From the NCBI GenBank assembly GCA_023386495.1, contig JAEWJS010000096.1:1-20613 (forward strand): a stretch of 20,613 nt of DNA. Reading direction: 5' to 3'. The translations under genes were made by a program, and so were the position numbers. Below are positions 15,946 through 20,613 of the stretch, piece after piece. Below the pieces are notes generated by a model. The model was not told where the DNA came from and did no database searches. It saw nothing but the letters and a program-made list of their open reading frames with translations. The DNA is from Bacillota bacterium. GTDB lineage: Bacteria; Bacillota; Bacilli; Paenibacillales; Paenibacillaceae. Each line of letters begins with the position of its first letter. Position 1 is the first letter of the stretch.

Positions 15946-16771
15946 AACGTTTGACCGTGAACGATTGGTCGACCTTCTCCAGATCCTCGCGGAATTTGGC
16001 GTGCGTCGTCTGAATCAGCCGCTCGAATACGCCGGTCATCTCGGACTCGAGCTGGCGCAGGGCAGCGGCGGTGATGCCGCCGGGCACGGATACGCGGGCT
16101 TGGAGCGTCTCCGGCGTCATGCCGCCTTCCGTCAGCAAGAGGCCAGTGCCGTGCAGCATGCTGCCGGCCAGCCGAACCGCATCCGTACGGTCGATTCCGG
16201 TCTCGAGAACGGCGGCGTCAACGAACTGTTGGAGCAGATAAGCCATGAAGGCCGGGCCGCAGCTTGACAGGTCGGATACGACACGGGTATATTGCTCTTC
16301 TATGCGGATGGGATCGCTGATATGCGAGAGCAGCCCTTCGAGCATGGCTTGGTCGATCGCGTCGAGTCGACTGCCATAGATACAGAGCGATGCGCCGCTT
16401 AACATCATATTCGTAATGCTGGGGATGACCTTCGCGATTTTGCAGGGAAGCCATTCTTCCAGATGGGCCAGTAGCACTGGACTTGTGATCGAGACGATCA
16501 TTTGTTCCGGCTGTATACTGGCCTTTATTTCGTCAATGACGCTTTTGAAGTCAAGCGGTTTGATGCATAGGAATATCAAGTTGCTGCAGAGCGCGGCCTC
16601 GGCGTTGGTGCGAACGGCACGCATGCCGGGATAGCGCGAAGCGAGCTGTTCTGCCTTCTCGTACGTTCGATTCGTGATCGTGATCTGCCCCGGCAGAAGC
16701 GCCCCGGATCGGACGAACGACTCGATCAGCGTGCCTCCCATGCTCCCGGTCCCAATGAAGCTGACATTCAT
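15944..16771 (-). CDS. comER: ComER, ProC-like late competence protein / pyrroline-5-carboxylate reductase family
   Basis: Protein of 275 residues (273 in B. subtilis ComER) of the pyrroline-5-carboxylate reductase fold. The Rossmann glycine motif is SFIGTGSMGGTLI at residues 4-16. IFLCIKPLDF and the C-terminal VSDLSSCGPAFMAYLLQQFVDAA, SMLHGTGLLL and VSVPGGITAAALRQLE match the family dimerisation domain. Genuine ProC activity is possible, but position argues for ComER: it is divergent from comEA as in B. subtilis. ComER is not required for DNA uptake in B. subtilis and has been linked to sporulation and biofilm control (established). The start at 16771 has a GGGAGG site seven bases away; a longer reading frame upstream is not supported. 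Confidence 0.9.
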   Translation of the reverse strand: MNVSFIGTGSMGGTLIESFVRSGALLPGQITITNRTYEKAEQLASRYPGMRAVRTNAEAALCSNLIFLCIKPLDFKSVIDEIKASIQPEQMIVSITSPVLLAHLEEWLPCKIAKVIPSITNMMLSGASLCIYGSRLDAIDQAMLEGLLSHISDPIRIEEQYTRVVSDLSSCGPAFMAYLLQQFVDAAVLETGIDRTDAVRLAGSMLHGTGLLLTEGGMTPETLQARVSVPGGITAAALRQLESEMTGVFERLIQTTHAKFREDLEKVDQSFTVKR

Positions 16772-16846
16772 TAGGATTCCTCCCTTTCTCCTTGTGGCTG
16801 ATTCGGACTTTCCCGAAACGCACATATTGCGCTGCTCTAACTACCG

Positions 16847-17030
16847 TATGCCGGCGTGCAAGTCCGACATTCCGAATAATTGCGGGCAGGATGGGGTCGG
16901 GGGACTGTGGCGGGTGTGCGCGAGCTTTTGACCATTACTATGCAGGCATGCGTGTACGGCATTCCGGATCGTTAAGGGGAGTATGGGCTCATGGGACTGT
17001 GGCGGCGGGTGCGCGGGCTTTTGGCCACTA
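16847..17030. repeat. Imperfect 92-bp tandem duplication in the comER-comEA gap
   Basis: Two degenerate copies lie head to tail, 16847-16938 and 16939-17030. Matching blocks are TATGCCGGCGTGC with TATGCAGGCATGC, CATTCCG at 16868 and 16960, GGGACTGTGGCGG at 16901 and 16993, and CGCGAGCTTTTGACCA with CGCGGGCTTTTGGCCA. All are offset by 92 bases. It fills much of the 372-base divergent intergenic region. No convincing promoter for comER or comEA is seen; a TTGACC at 16928 lacks a good -10. The end of copy two runs into the inverted repeat at 17023. Confidence 0.8.
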
Positions 17031-17090
17031 TCCCCTTCGATCAGGACCGGATAGGCAGGCGTTCCTGAGTAGGCGGGATAGTGGCTGAAA
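17023..17090. repeat. Inverted pair of elements related to the 58-bp array at 1-245
   Basis: GCCACTATCCC (17024-17034) is the exact reverse complement of GGGATAGTGGC (17075-17085). Inside these, TCAGGA (17041-17046) and TCCTGA (17063-17068) also pair. The left arm, reading CACTATCCC then TTCGATCAGG, matches the complement of the array unit at the window start with about two substitutions and one extra base over 22. The right arm, CCTGAGT then CGGGATAGTGGCT, matches the same unit on the plus strand. Two copies of one repeat family therefore face each other just upstream of comEA. Function is unknown. Confidence 0.75.
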
Positions 17091-17143
17091 GGGGGAGGGA
17101 TGTGGCAAGTGCAGTGACGATTATCGAGAGGGGAGTGGGGATA

Positions 17144-17728
17144 ATGAGGGACATGCGACGATTGAAAGCGGGAATATGGCCTGCGGCCGCCGCCTGCATC
17201 ATAAGCGCGGGGCTGCTATGGGGGGCGCTCGCCGACCGCAAGTCCGGCATGCCGGATGGCTGGGTACCGGTGAACGATCGCGTCGAGGCTTCGCTGGCGA
17301 ATCTGGCTGGGGAGCAGGAGGATGCGAAGATGGTAACGGCTGTAACGGCAAGCGGGGAACAGAAGGACGGCGGAGAGGGTTTGGATGCGGAAGATGTGGA
17401 ACGCGAGGGTACGGTAGACGATACGGCGGGAGAGGATGGCATAGGGGACAGGGCGGACGCGAAAAATGCGGGTGGCACGGTGGGCGGTGCGGACGCGGAT
17501 GTGGGTAAGGGTGCGGAAGCCGCAGATTCGGGGAAGCTGGATTTGAACGCCGCCACAGCGAGTGAATTGGATGCTCTGCCGGGCATCGGACCGGCTAAAG
17601 CGCAGGCGATCATCGAAGATCGGCAGGCCAACGGTCCCTATGAATCCGTCGAGCAGCTGACTAGAGTGAAAGGGATCGGGACGAAGCTGCTGGACAAGCT
17701 GAAACCTTATGTTCGCGCAGGCGGCTAA
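17144..17728 (+). CDS. comEA: ComEA-like helix-hairpin-helix DNA-binding competence protein
   Basis: Protein of 194 residues. One N-terminal transmembrane segment (about residues 9-30) is followed by an extracytoplasmic part. The C-terminal 65 residues are a tandem helix-hairpin-helix domain: LDLNAATASELDALPGIGPAKAQ (132-154) and VEQLTRVKGIGTKLLDKLKPYV (169-190). ComEA binds incoming double-stranded DNA at the cell surface during transformation (established). The usual SLBB-type oligomerisation domain is not recognisable; residues about 55-130 are an acidic Gly/Ala/Asp/Glu-rich linker. ATG 17144 has GGGAG eight bases upstream. An in-frame GTG at 17102 just after GGGGGAGGGA is an alternative that would add 14 residues. 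Confidence 0.9.
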   Translation: MRDMRRLKAGIWPAAAACIISAGLLWGALADRKSGMPDGWVPVNDRVEASLANLAGEQEDAKMVTAVTASGEQKDGGEGLDAEDVEREGTVDDTAGEDGIGDRADAKNAGGTVGGADADVGKGAEAADSGKLDLNAATASELDALPGIGPAKAQAIIEDRQANGPYESVEQLTRVKGIGTKLLDKLKPYVRAGG

Positions 17729-17740
17729 CCGATATAATCA

Positions 17741-17807
17741 ACAATTGTGAACGGACGGCAATTGTGCGAGAATGGTAGAGAAAGCGTTACCTTGCGAAAG
17801 GACACGC
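17741..17807 (+). promoter_or_regulatory. Leader region of the sulfhydrylase gene with direct repeat and GNRA hairpin
   Basis: CAATTGTG occurs twice, at 17742 and 17759; the first lies in the palindrome ACAATTGT. Downstream, GCGT-TA-CCTT (17784-17793), loop GCGA and AAGG-AC-ACGC (17798-17807) form two 4-bp helices with a 2x2 internal loop and a GNRA tetraloop. A TATAAT is at 17733-17738 but has no good -35 partner. The arrangement could be an operator or a structured leader for sulfur control. No SAM-I riboswitch consensus is visible. Confidence 0.3.
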
Positions 17808-17849
17808 GCTTGATTAGGTACCCACAAATCATTGAAGGAGTTGTTAGAA

Positions 17850-19142
17850 TTGACAGAACAACGCAAGCTTAGCCCCGACACGATCGCTGTCCATGGCGGT
17901 CAAGAGATCGATCCCACCACGATGTCACGGGCTGTGCCGATCTACCAGACAACGTCTTACGGATTTCGAGACACCGATCATGCTGCTGATCTCTTCGCAT
18001 TGAAGGAATTCGGCAACATTTACACGCGTATCATGAACCCGACGACGGACGTGCTGGAGAAGCGGGTAGCCGCGCTCGAAGGCGCACCGGCAGCGCTGGC
18101 CGTCGCATCCGGCATGTCCGCGATTACGTATTCCATTCTGAATATCGCGGGAGCAGGCGACGAGATCGTCTCCGCCTCGAGCCTATACGGCGGTACGTAC
18201 AACCTGTTCGCCATCACGCTTCCGAAGCTGGGCATTACGGTCAAGTTCGTCGATCCGTCCAATCCGGACAATTTCCGTGCGGCGATTACGGACAAGACCA
18301 AGGCGATCTTCGCCGAGACGATCGGCAACCCGAAGGGCGACGTGCTCGACATCGCGGCCGTTGCGGCCGTTGCGCATGAGAACGGCCTGCCGCTCATCAT
18401 CGACAACACGTTCCCGAGCCCTTATCTCTGCAGACCGATCGAGCATGGCGCAGATATCGTCGTTCACTCGGCGACCAAGTTCATCGGCGGTCACGGCACG
18501 TCGATCGGCGGCGTCATCGTCGACGGCGGCCAATTCGACTGGAAGGCCAGCGGCCGGTTCCCTGGCCTGACGACGCCGGACCCAAGCTACCATGGCGTCG
18601 TATATACGGACGCTGTCGGTCCGATCGCTTACATCATTAAAGCGCGCGTACAACTGCTCCGCGACATGGGCGCTTCGCTATCGCCGTTCAACGCCTTCCA
18701 GCTCATTCAAGGGCTGGAGACGCTGCATCTTCGCATGGAGCGGCACAGCAGCAATGCGCTGGCAGTCGCCCGTTACCTGGAGAAGCATGCTGCGGTTGAA
18801 TCCGTCAGCTATCCTGGGCTCGAGAGCCATCCAGCGTACGAGCTCGGACAGCGTTACATGCCGAAAGGACAAGGCGCGATCTTGACGTTCGAGATCAAGG
18901 GCGGCGTCGAGGCCGGCAAGAAGGTCATCAACAACGTGAAGCTGTTCTCGCATCTGGCCAACGTCGGCGATTCCAAGTCGCTGATCATCCACCCTGCCAG
19001 CACGACGCATCAGCAGCTCGGCGAAGAAGAGCAGTTGTCGGCCGGCGTAGGTCCGGGCATGATCCGTCTGTCGATCGGCACGGAAGGCATCGAGGACATT
19101 CTGCATGATTTGGAGCAGGCGCTGCAGGCCAGCCAGCAGTAA
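17850..19142 (+). CDS. metY: O-acetylhomoserine sulfhydrylase / aminocarboxypropyltransferase
   Basis: PLP-dependent Cys/Met metabolism enzyme of about 430 residues that makes homocysteine from O-acetylhomoserine and sulfide. The start region TIAVHGGQEIDPTTMSRAVPIYQTTSYGF and the long form with the GGQFDWKASGRFPGLTTPDPSYHG insertion are typical of MetY rather than MetB or MetC. The PLP lysine is Lys210 in HSATKFIGGHGTSIGG. IDNTFPSPYLCRPIEHGAD and HPASTTHQQLGEEEQ are conserved family blocks. TTG 17850 is preferred because GAAGGAG (17834-17840) lies nine bases upstream; an in-frame TTG at 17832 would precede that site. It interrupts the usual comEA-comEB adjacency and ends 44 bases before comEB. 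Confidence 0.93.
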   Translation: MTEQRKLSPDTIAVHGGQEIDPTTMSRAVPIYQTTSYGFRDTDHAADLFALKEFGNIYTRIMNPTTDVLEKRVAALEGAPAALAVASGMSAITYSILNIAGAGDEIVSASSLYGGTYNLFAITLPKLGITVKFVDPSNPDNFRAAITDKTKAIFAETIGNPKGDVLDIAAVAAVAHENGLPLIIDNTFPSPYLCRPIEHGADIVVHSATKFIGGHGTSIGGVIVDGGQFDWKASGRFPGLTTPDPSYHGVVYTDAVGPIAYIIKARVQLLRDMGASLSPFNAFQLIQGLETLHLRMERHSSNALAVARYLEKHAAVESVSYPGLESHPAYELGQRYMPKGQGAILTFEIKGGVEAGKKVINNVKLFSHLANVGDSKSLIIHPASTTHQQLGEEEQLSAGVGPGMIRLSIGTEGIEDILHDLEQALQASQQ

Positions 19143-19186
19143 TATAAGCCTCGTGAAGGCTAAGCAACAGCGAAAGGAAGAATAAC

Positions 19187-19708
19187 ATGTCAGGTCACAT
19201 CGCTGTCCGCAAAGATTGGGACACGTATTTCATGGATATCGCGTATATGGTATCGACGCGTTCGTTATGCTCGCGCCGCCATGTCGGCGCCGTGCTCGTG
19301 CAGGGCAAGAAGCTGCTCGGCACCGCCTACAACGGCGCGCCGATGGGCGTGCCGGACTGCTCGGAGGCAGGCTGCATGATCGCTGAGCAGTACGAGGTCG
19401 AGCTTGTGGACGGCAAGGAGACGATGGTGAAGAAGGAGCGCTGCATCCGCACGATTCACGCGGAGCAGAATCTGCTGCTCTTCACGGACCGCGCCGACCG
19501 CGAAGGCTCCTCCGTGTACGTGACGGATCAGCCCTGCTGGACCTGCGCGAACATGCTCGCCAACAGCGGGGTCCGCGAAATCGTATTCCATCGGCCTTAT
19601 CCGAAGGACAGCGACAAGGTGCTTCGCCTGATGGAACAGAAGGGCATCGCTTTCCGCCACTTGGTGAACTACGAGCCGCCGGAGCATACAGCCGTGGCGG
19701 ATTTGTAA
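19187..19708 (+). CDS. comEB: ComEB, deoxycytidylate (dCMP) deaminase
   Basis: Protein of 173 residues (189 in B. subtilis ComEB) of the zinc cytidine/deoxycytidylate deaminase family, converting dCMP to dUMP for thymidylate synthesis. The zinc site is His91-Ala-Glu93 in RTIHAEQN and Cys117/Cys120 in DQPCWTCANML. The substrate-side segment GTAYNGAPMGVPDCSEAGC is typical of dCMP deaminase. An AAAGGAAG site precedes the ATG. It lies in the comE locus, but in B. subtilis comEB is dispensable for transformation (established). A small hairpin (AGCCT/AGGCT) lies in the gap after the sulfhydrylase gene. Confidence 0.95.
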   Translation: MSGHIAVRKDWDTYFMDIAYMVSTRSLCSRRHVGAVLVQGKKLLGTAYNGAPMGVPDCSEAGCMIAEQYEVELVDGKETMVKKERCIRTIHAEQNLLLFTDRADREGSSVYVTDQPCWTCANMLANSGVREIVFHRPYPKDSDKVLRLMEQKGIAFRHLVNYEPPEHTAVADL

Positions 19709-19714
19709 GACGGC

Positions 19715-19743
19715 AAGGCGACAAGGCGACAAGGCGACAAGGC
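19715..19743. repeat. Octamer tandem repeat AAGGCGAC
   Basis: Three perfect copies (19715, 19723, 19731) and a partial fourth (AAGGC at 19739) follow the comEB stop within a few bases. This looks like a simple-sequence slippage tract, and copy number probably varies between strains. Confidence 0.9.
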
Positions 19744-19854
19744 AGTAGGCCGCATATGAATGGACCGCTGAGGCAGGGGAGACGGAATCCGTCGGCTAAG
19801 TTGACGCGGCAGCAAGGTACGGAAGATACAGCCTCATAGCCGGCTTGCAAGAGG

Positions 19855-19898
19855 AAGAACCTCTTCATGCGCTCGATCGAGCGCGCGAAGGGGTTCTT
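19855..19898 (+). terminator. Large hairpin, probable comEB terminator
   Basis: AAGAACCTCTTC at 19855-19866 pairs with GAAGGGGTTCTT at 19887-19898 (one U-G pair). It encloses a perfect 16-base palindrome GCGCTCGATCGAGCGC. The T-run is weak (TTCTTTG). As the arms are rich in A on the left and T on the right, it could act in both directions. The rest of 19744-19999 shows no gene. Confidence 0.55.
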
Positions 19899-19999
19899 TG
19901 TCGTTGGGACAAGGGCGAGGGGGCTGCGTCCGATATTTCTGCTCGACCGGTAGGCGCGACAGACTGAACGCTTACAGGCGGTTGGGATGGGCGAGGGGC

Positions 20000-20226
20000 G
20001 GTTGTATGAAAATTCGTACAAAACGTTGGCGATTCGAGCTAGGAGTGGATGTTTGTATGAAAAGTCGTACAGATATGGGCGATTCGGGCTAGGAGCGGGA
20101 TGTTTGTGTGAAAAACCGTACAAACGTAGGCGATTCGGGCTAGGAGCGGGATGTTTGTATGAAAAAACGTACAAACGAGAGCGTTCTAGCGGAGAGGTGG
20201 GCGTTTGTATGAAAAGTCGTACAAGT
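20000..20226 (+). repeat. 51-bp repeat array with conserved A-loop hairpins (five copies)
   Basis: Hairpin starts are at about 20000, 20051, 20102, 20153 and 20203, a period of 51 or 50 bases. Each has a left arm GTTTGTATG or variant, a six-base loop AAAANN, and a right arm CGTACAAAC or variant. The first four are followed by a linker GCGATTCGGGCTAGGAGCGG or variant; the linker after copy four has diverged. In copies two to five all nine stem positions pair if G-U wobbles on plus-strand RNA are allowed; copy one has seven pairs. Because 51 is 17 codons, both strands show repetitive open frames, which I regard as by-products. No function is known to me. Confidence 0.9.
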
Positions 20227-20347
20227 TCGGGAAGTGAAACAGTAGGCAGATCATGTGGTTATGCTGCATAATGCACACTCGTTGATGCAACGCGATTCGT
20301 CGAGCGCTGGGGTATCGCATTCTTGCAATTTGAAGGGAGGCACGCAC

Positions 20348-20613
20348 ATGAACAGCAGACCGCTGGCGGCTTTCGCGGCCGCTTGGATTACGGGCAGCGC
20401 GGCAGCTTCCGCGCTCGGCACGCGTGGCGTGCTGCTGGCCGGAGCGGCGCTGGCCTTCGCGCTGCTCGCGCTCGCGCTTGCGAAGCGGCTGACGCTGCCG
20501 CTCGCAGCGGCCTGCTTAGCGGCGTACGCAGTCGCCGCAAGCCAGCGGGCGTGGGTCGACGCCCGCAACGTCAGCGCGCTCGCCGAGCCTCCGGCGGCGA
20601 GCGGCGCCCATGT
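20348..20613 (+). CDS. comEC: ComEC/Rec2 competence channel, N-terminal fragment (cut by window end)
   Basis: An open frame of 88 complete codons runs off the window. It begins MNSRPLAAFAAAWITGSAAAS and has two hydrophobic stretches (about residues 7-25 and 28-45) and a third (about 48-63), the usual ComEC N-terminal pattern. ComEC is the inner-membrane channel for single-stranded DNA in transformation (established). AAGGGAGG lies about eight bases before the ATG. Identity rests mainly on position after comEA and comEB and on the N-terminal pattern; the diagnostic competence and metallo-beta-lactamase domains are outside the window. The codons are very GC-rich. Confidence 0.85.
   Translation, partial: MNSRPLAAFAAAWITGSAAASALGTRGVLLAGAALAFALLALALAKRLTLPLAAACLAAYAVAASQRAWVDARNVSALAEPPAASGAH

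Noticed and set aside
17729..17849. SAM-I riboswitch or T-box upstream of the sulfhydrylase gene
   Set aside because: The leader is only about 120 bases, lacks the SAM-I core consensus and the T-box AGGGTGG motif, and shows no terminator before the start.
19482..20174. A 230-residue minus-strand protein with repeated FSYKHPAPSPNR motifs
   Set aside because: It runs antisense into comEB and its repeats simply reflect the 51-bp DNA period (17 codons). It has no supporting ribosome binding site or recognisable domain.
20000..20226. CRISPR array
   Set aside because: The 24-base palindromic core repeats every 51 bases, but the 27-base intervals are also nearly identical (GCGATTCGGGCTAGGAGCGG), so they are not spacers. 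No cas genes are nearby.
19987..20271. A 94-residue plus-strand protein with repeated GRFGLGAGCLYEK motifs
   Set aside because: No ribosome binding site precedes its ATG, and a similar repetitive frame exists on the other strand. The pairing pattern argues for RNA structure rather than coding.

Overview
The window reads as chromosomal DNA of a spore-forming, fairly GC-rich Firmicute, most likely a member of the Paenibacillaceae (Paenibacillus or Cohnella type). The grounds are spore-specific spoVA genes, strong GGAGG-type ribosome binding sites, a T-box leader, and a gene order that follows the Bacillus subtilis yqeG-yqeH-aroE-yqeI-nadD-yqeK-rsfS-yqeM-comER-comEA-comEB-comEC block almost gene for gene. 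Placement below family level is inference. No rRNA, tRNA, insertion sequence, prophage or CRISPR array is visible, and no gene looks broken.

Layout. (1) 1-355: tandem array of a 58-bp non-coding repeat, then a short leader with a possible sigma-G promoter. (2) 356-2214: minimal spoVAC-spoVAD-spoVAE operon for dipicolinic acid transport into the spore, closed by a strong terminator. (3) 2338-6736: tightly packed MoxR ATPase, DUF58 protein and membrane transglutaminase operon, with its own promoter and terminator. (4) 6906-13094: yqeG, yqeH, aroE, yqeI, nadD, yqeK, rsfS, a CvfB-like S1 protein and the yqeM methyltransferase, mostly overlapping or nearly so, behind one SigA-type promoter. The set mixes ribosome assembly or silencing (YqeH, YqeI, RsfS), NAD synthesis (NadD), Ap4A hydrolysis (YqeK) and the shikimate pathway (AroE). 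(5) 13103-15896: perfect-consensus promoter, leucine-type T-box riboswitch and leuS. (6) 15944-20613: competence locus, with comER on the minus strand and comEA, an O-acetylhomoserine sulfhydrylase gene, comEB and the start of comEC on the plus strand.

Compared with the B. subtilis block, three plus-strand insertions stand out: the cvfB-like gene between rsfS and yqeM, T-box-leuS between yqeM and comER, and the sulfhydrylase gene between comEA and comEB. The ComEA encoded here appears to lack the usual SLBB oligomerisation domain and has an acidic Gly/Asp/Ala-rich linker instead.

The least explained DNA is repetitive and non-coding. The 58-bp repeat at the left edge has relatives about 17 kb away in the comER-comEA gap, where two copies face each other as an inverted pair. 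The 640-bp gap between comEB and comEC holds five copies of a 51-bp unit, each with a hairpin carrying an A-rich loop. In the four full-length hairpins every departure from perfect pairing is a G-U wobble if read as plus-strand RNA, which points to selection on an RNA structure transcribed toward comEC. This array is the best candidate here for something undescribed.
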